Source of the DNA: Planomonospora parontospora
GTDB lineage: Bacteria > Actinomycetota > Actinomycetes > Streptosporangiales > Streptosporangiaceae
Direction of reading: 5' to 3'
Assembly: GCA_014647935.1 (NCBI GenBank)
Contig: BMQD01000012.1
Span: 62,001 to 126,000 of the forward strand
DNA: 64,000 bases
Positions 33,150 through 41,147 of the stretch are shown here, piece after piece. The notes beneath the pieces were generated by a model that worked only from the letters and a program-made list of their open reading frames with translations, had not been told where the DNA came from and ran no database searches. The stretch's first letter is position 1. Each line of letters starts with the position of its first letter. The translations under genes and the position numbers were made by a program.

Positions 33150-35711
33150 GTGTCAATCGAGCATCACCGCCCTGCAGGCTCCTCGTGGATGCTGACCCGC
33201 CGTGACCTCCTGCGGATAGGAATGGTCACCGGTGCGGCGGCAGCCGGGCTGGGAGCCATAGAGATCATCGGTCCTGTCGGCGATGTCTCGGTCGACCCGG
33301 GGAAGACCGTCGGTGCAGTGCGCAAGATCCCCTCCATGTGCCAGATGTGCACCACCGCCTGCGGCATCATCGCCAACGTACGGGACGGCCGGCTCCTCAC
33401 CATCGAAGGCAACCCCGCCGATCCCAACAGCCAAGGCTCGATCTGCGCCAAAGGCGTGGCCGGCCCTTCCATCCTGTACGACCCCAACCGCCTGCTTCAC
33501 CCGCTCAAGCGCGTGGGCAAGCGAGGCGAGGGACGGTGGCGACGCATCTCCTGGGAAGAGGCGTACACGGAGATCGCCGATCGGCTGCGTGTCATCAGGC
33601 AGAGTGGCCGCCCAGAGGAATTCGCCTTCCAGCAGGGCCGCAACCGCTCATCCGACATCGTCAGCCGGTTCCTCAACGCCTTCGGCACCCCTTCGGCGTT
33701 CAACCACCGCGCCCTCTGCTCCCTCAACCGCAGGGCCGCCATCCTCGCCACGATCGGGGATTCCGACTGGGACCTGGGAGACTTCGAAAACAGCCGCTAC
33801 ATCCTCAACTTCGGCTGCAACTGGGCCGAAGCCCACCAGGGGCACATCCCCGTGGCCATCCGCATGATGCGTGCCCGCGAGCGCAACAACGCGAAGATCG
33901 TCACGTTCGACGCGAGGCTGTCCAACACCGCCGCGCTGTCCGACGAATGGTTCTGCGTCAAGCCGGGGACCGACGGCCTGATCGCTCTGGCCATGGCGAA
34001 CGTCATCTGCACCGAACGGTTGTGGGACAAGGAGTGGTTCGACACATGGTCGAACTACTCCGCTTACGACTACGCCCGGCATGTCCGGCAGTACACGCCG
34101 GAACGCGCGGAAGCCGAGAGCGGCGTTCCTGCCGAGAGCATCCGGCGTATCGCCCGGGAGTTCGCCGAAGCGGCGCCGCGGTGCACCACGATCTGCAACC
34201 GAGGATCGGCCGCCCACCGCAACGGCTTCTACAACGACCGCGCGATCACTGTGCTCAATGCCCTGGTCGGCAACATGGGCAGAGTCGGCGGCTGGTGCTG
34301 GCATCCCCAGAGCGCCTGGGACAAGAAGCAGATACCCGAGCCCGCTCCCGTCCCCGACAAACCCACCGCCCGGAGCCTGATCGCGGAAGCCAAGGACTGG
34401 CCGTTGGCCAATGCCTGGCAGAACAACAAGATGCGGGTCGGTGAGATCGTCTACCTGTGGATCAAAGAGCGCCGGCAGCGGATCTCGGCCCTCATGACCT
34501 ACAACTGCGATCAGGCATGGTCATGGCCGGAGGCCAGCCTGGTCCGGGAGGTACTGGCGGACGAGGAACTCGTTCCCTTTCACGTATGCATCGACGTCAT
34601 GCCCTCCGAGACATCGAACCTCGCCGACATCGTGCTGCCCTGGACGACCTATCTCGAACGGTGGGACATCGACTCCCGGCCGCCACAAGGGCTCGTCGAC
34701 TACGTCGGGCTGCGGCAACCCGTGGTCGGCCCTCTGGGGGAGTCGAAGGACCTGCGCGAGATCTTCCCGGAACTGGCCCGCCGCATAGGCGGCGGCATCG
34801 AGCGCTACTTCCCCTGGCGAACCGAACAGGAGTACTTCGAGGAGTACTTCCGCCCGGTTCCGGGCGGGTTCGCGCACATGCGGACGGCAGGGGTCTGGCA
34901 GGACCCGGCCAAGACTCCCAACTACGCCCCTTATGAGCGGGTCCTCAGCGAGCAGGAACTGCGCGGCAGCGAGACCGATGAGAAGACCGGGATCATCTAC
35001 AACGGAACGGACCCGAAGACGGGGGAGCGGCAGGCGATCGGGATCATGATCGGCGGTGTGGCCCGGCGGGGATTCTCCACTCCGTCTCGCAAGCTCGAAG
35101 TTCACAGCCAGTTCGTGGCGGACAAGGGGAGCGAAGCCGACAAGACGATCTCCCCGCTCCCGGTCTACGAGCAGATTCCCGCTCACCGAGGGGAACTCGC
35201 CGAGGACCAGCTCATCATGATCAGTTTCAAGTGGAACGTGCACAACGCCCATCGGACCATGCAGTCCAAATGGCTCCAGGAGATCGTCCACACCAACCCC
35301 GCCTGGATCAACACCGCCACCGCGGACCGGCTGGGGCTGCGGCACGGAGACTGGATCGAGGTGACGAGCTTCCGCCCGCGTGACGATCAGGTGCCCAGGG
35401 GAGACGGCTCCCGGTTCGGGACCCTGCACACCCGCGTCCACGTCACCGAAGGCGTCCACCCCTCAGTGATCGCCATATCGCACAACGCCGGTCGTACGAC
35501 GGGCGGCCCGGTGGCCACCAACGGCCGCGACCGTGCCGGCCTGCCCGGACACGAGCCGAGGCCGGACAGGGACGCCGACCAGGTCTGGTGGGCGGGATCC
35601 CTCAGCGTGCCCCAGAACGACATCCTGCCGATCTATCCCGACCCGGTCTCGGGCCAGCAGGCCTACCACGACACGATCGTCAGCATCCGGAAGATCGAGG
35701 ACCGAGCGTGA
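33150..35711 (+). CDS. Tat-exported molybdopterin oxidoreductase catalytic subunit (Psr/Phs/formate-dehydrogenase-like)
   Basis: 853 residues from a GTG at 33150. Tat signal LTRRDLLRIGMV (about 14-25). One 4Fe-4S site, MCQMCTTACG ... SICAKG. The molybdenum ligand is the Cys in HRALCSLNRRA, codon TGC, where formate dehydrogenases have Cys or Sec. The C-terminal cofactor-binding domain has HNAHRTMQSKWLQE and a final HNAGRTTGGPV. Not clearly a formate dehydrogenase: the region resembles polysulfide/thiosulfate, selenate or arsenate reductases. The B-C-A-D operon and the chalcogen context favour reduction of a sulfur, selenium or arsenic oxyanion. All Cys codons here are TGC. Confidence 0.85.
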   Translation: MSIEHHRPAGSSWMLTRRDLLRIGMVTGAAAAGLGAIEIIGPVGDVSVDPGKTVGAVRKIPSMCQMCTTACGIIANVRDGRLLTIEGNPADPNSQGSICAKGVAGPSILYDPNRLLHPLKRVGKRGEGRWRRISWEEAYTEIADRLRVIRQSGRPEEFAFQQGRNRSSDIVSRFLNAFGTPSAFNHRALCSLNRRAAILATIGDSDWDLGDFENSRYILNFGCNWAEAHQGHIPVAIRMMRARERNNAKIVTFDARLSNTAALSDEWFCVKPGTDGLIALAMANVICTERLWDKEWFDTWSNYSAYDYARHVRQYTPERAEAESGVPAESIRRIAREFAEAAPRCTTICNRGSAAHRNGFYNDRAITVLNALVGNMGRVGGWCWHPQSAWDKKQIPEPAPVPDKPTARSLIAEAKDWPLANAWQNNKMRVGEIVYLWIKERRQRISALMTYNCDQAWSWPEASLVREVLADEELVPFHVCIDVMPSETSNLADIVLPWTTYLERWDIDSRPPQGLVDYVGLRQPVVGPLGESKDLREIFPELARRIGGGIERYFPWRTEQEYFEEYFRPVPGGFAHMRTAGVWQDPAKTPNYAPYERVLSEQELRGSETDEKTGIIYNGTDPKTGERQAIGIMIGGVARRGFSTPSRKLEVHSQFVADKGSEADKTISPLPVYEQIPAHRGELAEDQLIMISFKWNVHNAHRTMQSKWLQEIVHTNPAWINTATADRLGLRHGDWIEVTSFRPRDDQVPRGDGSRFGTLHTRVHVTEGVHPSVIAISHNAGRTTGGPVATNGRDRAGLPGHEPRPDRDADQVWWAGSLSVPQNDILPIYPDPVSGQQAYHDTIVSIRKIEDRA

Positions 35712-36310
35712 AAGACCCGGAGCTGCAAACCCTGATCATGGGCCGTGACGTGTTCCTCCTGATGTCTCGGCTGCTCGGCAAGGAGATCGATCGCCCGCTC
35801 TACCGGACGCTCCTTGCCGCCGACACCCAGGCGACTGCTTCCGAGACCCTCCTGATCGGAGCGGAAACACGCTCGCTGGGGGAGGACGAAGCTCTCCAGG
35901 CGCTCTCAGCCGAGTACTGCCGGTTGTTCGTGGGGCCGCGCCCGGTCTGCCTGCCCTATGAGTCGGTCTACCGGGGCGAGGCGGTGATCGGGGGGCGCGC
36001 GGAGCATCGCATCAAGATGTTCATGGAACACCATCACGTCGAGGCCGTGATCCCGACGGCCTACCCCCTGCTGGCATGCGACCATCTCGCGATCGGTCTC
36101 GCCGTATTGCATCACCTGCTGGATGTATGCGCGGAGCCATCCGCTGGAACGTCGGCACGAGGGCGGGCGCGGGATGCGGTTCGTCGGCTGATGGACGACC
36201 ATCTTCTCGCCTGGGCTCCGTCCTTTCTCAATGATCTACATGTGACCGCTCGTCTCGAGCCGTACGGGGGCGTCGCGGGTTTCACTGCGCGGTTGATGCT
36301 GGAGCAGTGA
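35708..36310 (+). CDS. TorD-family molybdoenzyme chaperone
   Basis: 200 residues, helical. Contains EYCRLFVGPRPVCLPYESVYRGE, the TorD-type (E)YxxLFxGPxx-P-ESVY motif, and VPTAYPLLACDHLAIGL near position 115. It should guard the Tat signal and help insert the cofactor of the preceding subunit. GTG overlaps that gene's stop. Confidence 0.85.
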   Translation: MKDPELQTLIMGRDVFLLMSRLLGKEIDRPLYRTLLAADTQATASETLLIGAETRSLGEDEALQALSAEYCRLFVGPRPVCLPYESVYRGEAVIGGRAEHRIKMFMEHHHVEAVIPTAYPLLACDHLAIGLAVLHHLLDVCAEPSAGTSARGRARDAVRRLMDDHLLAWAPSFLNDLHVTARLEPYGGVAGFTARLMLEQ

Positions 36311-36379
36311 ACCTTACGGAGTCGACTTCACCTCGGCTGAAATCATGAACAGCGGTCGAGGCCAGGGACGGACCAAGTA

Positions 36380-36393
36380 AGCCGGAAAGGGGC
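36380..36393 (+). repeat. 14-bp direct repeat, left copy (possible island end)
   Basis: GCCGGAAAGGGGCC, identical to 57090-57103. It lies just outside the first integrase, and its partner just after the accessory block. May be an att core; a chance repeat in such GC-rich DNA is possible. Confidence 0.25.
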
Positions 36394-36436
36394 CAACCGC
36401 AGGTCAGAGGCTATGGCGAGGCGCTGATAGCTCTGA

Positions 36437-37378
36437 TCAGTGCCGACGCCGCGGCGGAGCCGGATGCTCGGTGACGGCGGCGATGGCCTCAGCGCCGGGT
36501 TTGACGTAGCGCAGGGCGGTGCGGGGGTTCTTGTGCCGGGTCTTGCCCATGATGAGCTGCAGTGGGATCTCCGCCTCACCCAGATGGGTGGCGGCGCTGT
36601 GGCGCAGTTGGTGCAGGTCGAGGCCGGCGTAGGTGTCCAGCAGGACGCGGGCGCGGTCGTAGCCGAGGCGGGCGCGGCCGGTGTGCGGGCAGATGTCGGC
36701 GGCCGCGGGCCGGCGGGCGGGGACAGGGCGGCGCTCGGACAGGAACCGCGGGCCATGGGTGCGTGAGGTGCCGTCCGGGAGCCGGAGCAGGCGGGGCAGC
36801 AGGTGGGCGGTGCCGGACTCCCAGTACACCCACTCGATCGCGCCGCCCTTGGAGCGGACGGGGGCGCGGCGGTGCTCCAGGTCGAGGTCCTCGACGTTCA
36901 GGGCGAGGACCTCGGCGGCGCGGGCGGCGGTCTCATACAGCATCCGCCACAGCGTCTTCTCGCGCAGCGGGATGTCGCGGCGGCTCAGCAGCCGGTGGAT
37001 CGCGCTCTTGGCCACGGCGCGGGTCTCGTCCGCCCTCTCGCGGCGCCGTTCGGCCTCGGCCGGCACCGAGGGGGCGGCCCAGTGCTTCTTGGTCTGGCAC
37101 CAGGTCAGCCAGGAGGCGATGGCGGCGCGGTTGCGGTTCCAGGTCGCCGGTGCGCAGGCGCCCCACAGCTCGGCCAGCGCGGCGCCGATCTCGGCCTCGG
37201 CGACGTCGGCCAGCGGCCGGCCCGGGCCGAGCAGGGCGATGACGCGGTCGATGGCCGAGGCGTAGGCGCGGTGGGTGTTGGGGTTGGCCGTGCGCGCCGT
37301 GGCCAGGAAGGCGTCGGCGGCCGCGGCGAGGCTGACGTGCCCGCCGCACAGCGCGGCGACCTTCGGCGCGGCGCTCAT
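36437..37378 (-). CDS. Tyrosine recombinase/integrase
   Basis: 313 residues. N-terminal SAM-like arm (AADAFLATARTANPNTHRAYASAIDRVI), catalytic domain with the first Arg in YETAARAAEVLALN, H-x-x-R in LHQLRHSAATHLGE, and a C-terminal GKTRHKNPRTALRYVKP with the Tyr nucleophile. Likely moves or moved the arsenic island; it sits at its left edge, pointing outward. ATG at 37378 gives a family-like start; the frame stays open upstream but that part is antisense to the regulator genes. Confidence 0.85.
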   Translation of the reverse strand: MSAAPKVAALCGGHVSLAAAADAFLATARTANPNTHRAYASAIDRVIALLGPGRPLADVAEAEIGAALAELWGACAPATWNRNRAAIASWLTWCQTKKHWAAPSVPAEAERRRERADETRAVAKSAIHRLLSRRDIPLREKTLWRMLYETAARAAEVLALNVEDLDLEHRRAPVRSKGGAIEWVYWESGTAHLLPRLLRLPDGTSRTHGPRFLSERRPVPARRPAAADICPHTGRARLGYDRARVLLDTYAGLDLHQLRHSAATHLGEAEIPLQLIMGKTRHKNPRTALRYVKPGAEAIAAVTEHPAPPRRRH

Positions 37379-37569
37379 GCCGGCCGCCGGGCGGCGGTCG
37401 CTGCACCGGCCCAGGAGATGCACCGGATAACGTGCGCCAGTCGCGCACCGCGGCGGGGAAGGATTGTCCTGGTCGCCGCGCCGCCGTGATCGCTCATATA
37501 CGGGATAATAGATCGTTATCACGTACATCGAGGCTCCTGGAGAGGGAGGCAAGGGGCTTCCGCTGTCCT

Positions 37570-37602
37570 CATTCATCGAATATCGTCGATTGACGATGAA
37601 TG
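37570..37602. promoter_or_regulatory. Inverted repeat over the start of an ArsR gene
   Basis: CATTCATCG (37570-37578) and CGATGAATG (37594-37602), a perfect 9-bp dyad with a 15-bp spacer. The right arm covers the ATG at 37596, so bound repressor would block transcription start directly. Confidence 0.55.
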
Positions 37603-37946
37603 GGAACGAAGGGCCCTTGCCGCGGGTGCGGGCCGAGGAGTACGCGAGCTGGTTCAGGGCACTGGCCGACGCCACCCGCATCCAGCTCGTCTCGCTGCTG
37701 GCCCGGCGGCGCGCGCCGATGAGCGTCGGCGAGATCGTGACCGCGTCCGGGGTGGGCCAGTCCACCGTCTCCCACCACCTGAAGATCCTGGCCGAGGTCC
37801 GCTTCGTGCTGGTCGAGCGGCGCGGCACCGCGAGCCTGTACCGGATCAACGAGGCCTGCGTGCGCCGCTTTCCCACCGCGGCCGACGTGGTCATGGGCGC
37901 TCCCGCCCCGGCCGTCCCCGCCGACGAGAAGGACCGCGCGCCATGA
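37596..37946 (+). CDS. arsR: ArsR-family repressor
   Basis: 116 residues: winged helix SWFRALADATRIQLVSLLARR ... GVGQSTVSHHLKILAEVRFVLVERRGTASLYR. It lacks the CVC metalloid motif of the other ArsR proteins here; one Cys lies near the C-terminus (EACVRR). No Shine-Dalgarno is visible and the operator dyad overlaps the start, so the mRNA may be leaderless. A TTG two codons upstream is an alternative start. Overlaps the acetyltransferase by ATGA. Confidence 0.85.
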   Translation: MNGNEGPLPRVRAEEYASWFRALADATRIQLVSLLARRRAPMSVGEIVTASGVGQSTVSHHLKILAEVRFVLVERRGTASLYRINEACVRRFPTAADVVMGAPAPAVPADEKDRAP

Positions 37947-38500
37947 CCCACGACATCGCCGACACCCCGCGCCCCGAGGCCGCCCGGTCGACCGGGGCCG
38001 CCGGTCTGGTCGTGCGGCCGATGGAGGCCGGTGACGCCGAGCAGGTGCTGGACGTCTACCAGGCCGGGCTGGACGGCGGGCAGGCCAGCTTCGAGACGAC
38101 CGCACCGAGCTGGCAGGACTTCACCGCAGGTAAGATCCGCCACCTGTGCTTCGTCGCGGCAGACGCCGAAAGCGGTGCGGTGGCCGGGTGGGCGGCGGCC
38201 TCGCCGGTGTCCTCGCGATGCGTCTACGCCGGGGTGATCGAGCACAGCGTCTACGTCCACCCCGGCCACCGGGGCCGCGGCGCCGGCCGCCTGCTGCTGG
38301 GCACGCTCATCGCCGCCTGCGAGGAGGCCGGGATCTGGACGATCCAGTCCGGCGTCTTCCCCGACAACACCCCTAGCCTGCGCCTGCACGAGGCGTTCGG
38401 CTTCCGCGTGGTGGGCGTGCGCGAGCGCATCGGCTGCCACCGCGGCGTCTGGCGGGACGTGGTGCTGCTGGAACGGCGCAGCAGGACCGTCGGCACCTGA
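37943..38500 (+). CDS. ArsN-like GNAT acetyltransferase
   Basis: 185 residues of the phosphinothricin-acetyltransferase group: LVVRPMEAGDAEQVLDVYQAGLDGGQASFETTAPSW, SVYVHPGHRGRGAGRLLL (acetyl-CoA loop), PDNTPSLRLHEAFGFRVVGVRERIG, HRGVWRDVVLLERR. In arsenic clusters such enzymes (ArsN) N-acetylate arsinothricin or related compounds. Coupled to an ArsR gene, which supports that role. Confidence 0.8.
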   Translation: MTHDIADTPRPEAARSTGAAGLVVRPMEAGDAEQVLDVYQAGLDGGQASFETTAPSWQDFTAGKIRHLCFVAADAESGAVAGWAAASPVSSRCVYAGVIEHSVYVHPGHRGRGAGRLLLGTLIAACEEAGIWTIQSGVFPDNTPSLRLHEAFGFRVVGVRERIGCHRGVWRDVVLLERRSRTVGT

Positions 38501-38556
38501 GTCCGCCGGGAGACGGCCGGGAGGTGTTCATCCGCCGTTTGCCGACCCCGGAATCG

Positions 38557-38574
38557 ATATCTGCCAATATAGAT
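38557..38574. promoter_or_regulatory. AT-rich dyad before arsR (ACR3 operon)
   Basis: ATCT (38559-38562) and AGAT (38571-38574) flank CGATATCTGCCAATATAG-type AT-rich sequence about 45 nt before the ArsR start; a plausible ArsR operator. Confidence 0.35.
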
Positions 38575-38617
38575 GGCGGACGAATCCGCTGGGCCGACGC
38601 GCTGAGCAGGGAGAACG

Positions 38618-38968
38618 ATGGAACCGCTGGAGCCGCTGGAGTGCTGCGCGCCGCTGGCCCGTGAGCCGATCGACCCCGCTCAGGCCGCCGGGGTGGCGAG
38701 GGTCTTCAAGGCCCTGGGCGACCCGGTCCGGCTGCGCATCCTGTCGATCGTGGCCAGCCACGCCAGCGGCGAGGCCTGCGTGTGCGACCTGACCGCCGCC
38801 TTCGATCTGTCCCAGCCGACCATCAGCCACCACCTGAAGGTCCTCAAGGACGTCGGCCTGCTCACCTCCGAACGCCGGGCCTCCTGGATGTACTACCGCG
38901 TGGTCCCCGAACGGCTGGCCGAGCTGTCGGGCCTGCTCGCCGTACCTGCCGCCATGACCGAGCGCTGA
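38618..38968 (+). CDS. arsR: ArsR arsenite-responsive repressor
   Basis: 116 residues. Begins EPLECCAPLAREPID; the DNA-binding domain holds the arsenite motif EACVCDLTAAFDLSQPTISHHLKVL, in which CVC plus an N-terminal Cys pair can bind As(III). It should repress the ACR3-arsC operon that follows 10 nt downstream. Very like the ArsR at 40789-41136, so a duplicate. Confidence 0.9.
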   Translation: MEPLEPLECCAPLAREPIDPAQAAGVARVFKALGDPVRLRILSIVASHASGEACVCDLTAAFDLSQPTISHHLKVLKDVGLLTSERRASWMYYRVVPERLAELSGLLAVPAAMTER

Positions 38969-38978
38969 AGGAAGACCC

Positions 38979-40094
38979 ATGGCATCACCGTCATCGCCGC
39001 CTGCCCGCGTCCCGGCTGTCGCGCCCGATCCCGGGGTGATCGGCGGCCTGTCGACGCTGGACCGCCTCCTGCCGGTGTGGATCGGGGTGGCCATGGCCGC
39101 CGGTCTGCTGCTGGGGCGTCTGGTGCCGGGTCTGGACACCGCGCTGGAGGCGGTGCAGGTCGGCGGGATCTCGCTGCCGATCGCGCTCGGCCTGCTGCTG
39201 ATGATGTACCCGGTGCTGGCCAAGGTCCGCTACGACCGGCTCGGCACGGTCACCGGCGACCGACGCCTGCTCGTCTCGTCGCTGCTGCTGAACTGGGTCA
39301 TCGGCCCGGTGCTGATGTTCGCCCTGGCCTGGGTCTTCCTGCCCGACCTGCCCGCCTACCGGACGGGTCTGATCATCGTCGGGCTGGCCCGGTGCATCGC
39401 CATGGTGCTGATCTGGAACGACCTGGCCTGCGGCCACCGGGAGGCCGCCGCCGTGCTGGTCGCGATCAACTCGGTCTTCCAGGTTGTCGCCTTCGCCGGA
39501 CTCGGCTGGTTCTACCTGGAACTGCTGCCCGGCTGGCTCGGCCTGGGCGAAGGGACCGCACTGGAGGTCTCCGCCTGGGATATCGCGCAGAGCGTGCTGG
39601 TCTTCCTCGGCGTCCCGCTGCTGGCCGGCTACCTGTCGCGGAAACTGGGCGAGCGATCCAAGGGCCGGGACTGGTACGAGACCCGGTTCCTGCCGCGCAT
39701 CGGCCCCATCGCCCTGTACGGCCTGCTGTTCACCATCGTCATCCTGTTCGCCCTGCAGGGCCACACCATCAGTGAGCGCCCCGGCGACGTCGCGCGGATC
39801 GCGCTGCCGCTGCTGGCCTACTTCCTCCTCATGTGGGGCGGCGCCTTCCTCGCTGGGCGGGCGACCGGCCTGCCGTATGACCGCACGGCGACCTTGGCGT
39901 TCACCGCGGCAGGCAACAACTTCGAACTGGCCATCGCCGTGGCGGTCGGCGTGTTCGGCGTCACCTCCGGCCAGGCCCTGGCCGGAGTGGTCGGCCCGCT
40001 CATCGAGGTGCCCGTCCTGGTCGCCCTGGTCTACGTCAGCCTGGCCGGCCGCCGCCTGTTTTCCACCACCCCGAAGGGAAACGCTCATGTCTGA
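38979..40094 (+). CDS. acr3: Arsenite efflux permease ACR3
   Basis: 371 residues, ten membrane segments. ACR3 signatures: LPIALGLLLMMYPVLAKVRYD, LNWVIGPVLMFALAWVFL, GLIIVGLARCIAMVLIWNDLACG with the conserved Cys in TM4, and EVSAWDIAQSVLVFLGVPLLAGY. Exports arsenite using the proton gradient. Overlaps arsC by 8 nt. Confidence 0.93.
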   Translation: MASPSSPPARVPAVAPDPGVIGGLSTLDRLLPVWIGVAMAAGLLLGRLVPGLDTALEAVQVGGISLPIALGLLLMMYPVLAKVRYDRLGTVTGDRRLLVSSLLLNWVIGPVLMFALAWVFLPDLPAYRTGLIIVGLARCIAMVLIWNDLACGHREAAAVLVAINSVFQVVAFAGLGWFYLELLPGWLGLGEGTALEVSAWDIAQSVLVFLGVPLLAGYLSRKLGERSKGRDWYETRFLPRIGPIALYGLLFTIVILFALQGHTISERPGDVARIALPLLAYFLLMWGGAFLAGRATGLPYDRTATLAFTAAGNNFELAIAVAVGVFGVTSGQALAGVVGPLIEVPVLVALVYVSLAGRRLFSTTPKGNAHV

Positions 40095-40500
40095 CACGCC
40101 CGCCAAGCCCAGCGTCCTGTTCGTGTGCGTGCACAACGCCGGACGCTCCCAGATGGCCGCCGGCTGGCTCGCCCACCTGGCGGGCGAGGCGATCGAGGTC
40201 CGCTCCGCCGGGTCCGCGCCCGCCGAGACCATCAACCCCGTCGCCGTGCAGGCGATGCGCGAGGTCGGCATCGACATCACCGGCGCGACCCCGAAGATCC
40301 TCACCGCCGAGGCCGTGCAGGACTCCGACGTCGTGATCACCATGGGGTGCGGGGACGCCTGCCCGTTCTTCCCCGGCAAGCGGTATGAGGACTGGAAGCT
40401 CGAGGACCCGGCCGGCCAGGGCATCGAGGCGGTCCGCCCGATCCGGGACGAGATCAAGGTCCGCGTCAGCCAGCTGATCGCCGAGCTGCTGCCCGCCTGA
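40087..40500 (+). CDS. arsC: Arsenate reductase, LMW phosphatase type
   Basis: 137 residues. Active-site loop C14-V-H-N-A-G-R20-S, then C88 and C92 in TMGCGDACPFFPGKRYEDW, the three-Cys relay of thioredoxin/mycothiol-coupled arsenate reductases. Converts arsenate to arsenite for ACR3. Start overlaps the end of acr3. Confidence 0.93.
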   Translation: MSDTPAKPSVLFVCVHNAGRSQMAAGWLAHLAGEAIEVRSAGSAPAETINPVAVQAMREVGIDITGATPKILTAEAVQDSDVVITMGCGDACPFFPGKRYEDWKLEDPAGQGIEAVRPIRDEIKVRVSQLIAELLPA

Positions 40501-40601
40501 CGATCGGCCGCGGGATCGGGGAAAACGCCTGGCAGTACGGCCGGGGAGCCGCGTACCTTCTCAGAGGCGGATACCAACGAACAGCGGTATGTTACCGGTG
40601 T

Positions 40602-40775
40602 GTGACCTACCTTGCTGCGCGGATCGCCGACCCAGCCGAAGCGGCGGCGGACCAGCAGGGTGACAGCATCCGCCTGCTGCCAGGCTCCACCAACAGAGCC
40701 ATCATCACCGCGCTCCCGGCTGCCGAGGCCCTCGCCGCCCTCGCCGCGCAAGATGGCGCGCCGCCGAACGGCTAA
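40602..40775 (+). CDS. Small 57-residue protein, hypothetical
   Basis: GTG-initiated frame encoding a soluble, Ala-rich peptide (VTYLAARIADPAEAAADQQG, then SIRLLPGSTNRAIITAL). Third-position GC suits a real gene, and it fills the gap between arsC and the convergent arsR. The ribosome site is weak. No family recognised. Confidence 0.4.
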   Translation: MTYLAARIADPAEAAADQQGDSIRLLPGSTNRAIITALPAAEALAALAAQDGAPPNG

Positions 40776-40788
40776 TGAGCGGGCGGGC

Positions 40789-41136
40789 TCAGGCGTGGGC
40801 GGGCTCGGCCAGCGGCGTGAACAGGGCGCCGAGCCGGTTCACCGCCGCGGGGACGATCCAGTAGTAGACCCAGGTGCCGCGCCGCTCGCAGTCGATCAGC
40901 CCCGCCGTGCGGAGGACTTTGAGGTGGTGGGAGATGGTGGGCGCGGTCAGGTCGAAGGCGTCGGTCAGATCGCACACGCATGCCTCGCCGCCGGCGTGGG
41001 AGCCGATCATCGACAGCAGGCGCAGCCGGACCGGGTCGGCGACCGCCTTGAGCAGCACCGCCAGCTCGGCGGCCTCGGCCTCGGCGAGCGGCTCGCGGGC
41101 GATCGGGGCGCAGCAGGCGGTGGTGGGGGCGGTCAT
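40789..41136 (-). CDS. arsR: ArsR arsenite-responsive repressor (second copy)
   Basis: 115 residues: ACCAPIAREP at the N-terminus, EACVCDLTDAFDLTAPTISHHLKVLRTAGLIDCERRGTWVYY. Same metalloid site and layout as the ArsR at 38618. First-coming candidate to control its own upstream element at 41155-41176 and the similar one at 44415-44436. It lies just downstream of an MFS gene on the same strand. Confidence 0.88.
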   Translation of the reverse strand: MTAPTTACCAPIAREPLAEAEAAELAVLLKAVADPVRLRLLSMIGSHAGGEACVCDLTDAFDLTAPTISHHLKVLRTAGLIDCERRGTWVYYWIVPAAVNRLGALFTPLAEPAHA

Positions 41137-41147
41137 GAGCAGGCTCC

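Noticed and set aside
33680-33740. Sec at the molybdenum ligand of the oxidoreductase
   Set aside because: The codon is TGC and no TGT or in-frame TGA occurs there. An ACA anticodon would not normally read UGC.
37379-38440. N-terminal extension of the first integrase
   Set aside because: The open frame lies antisense to arsR and the acetyltransferase; integrase homology begins near 37378.
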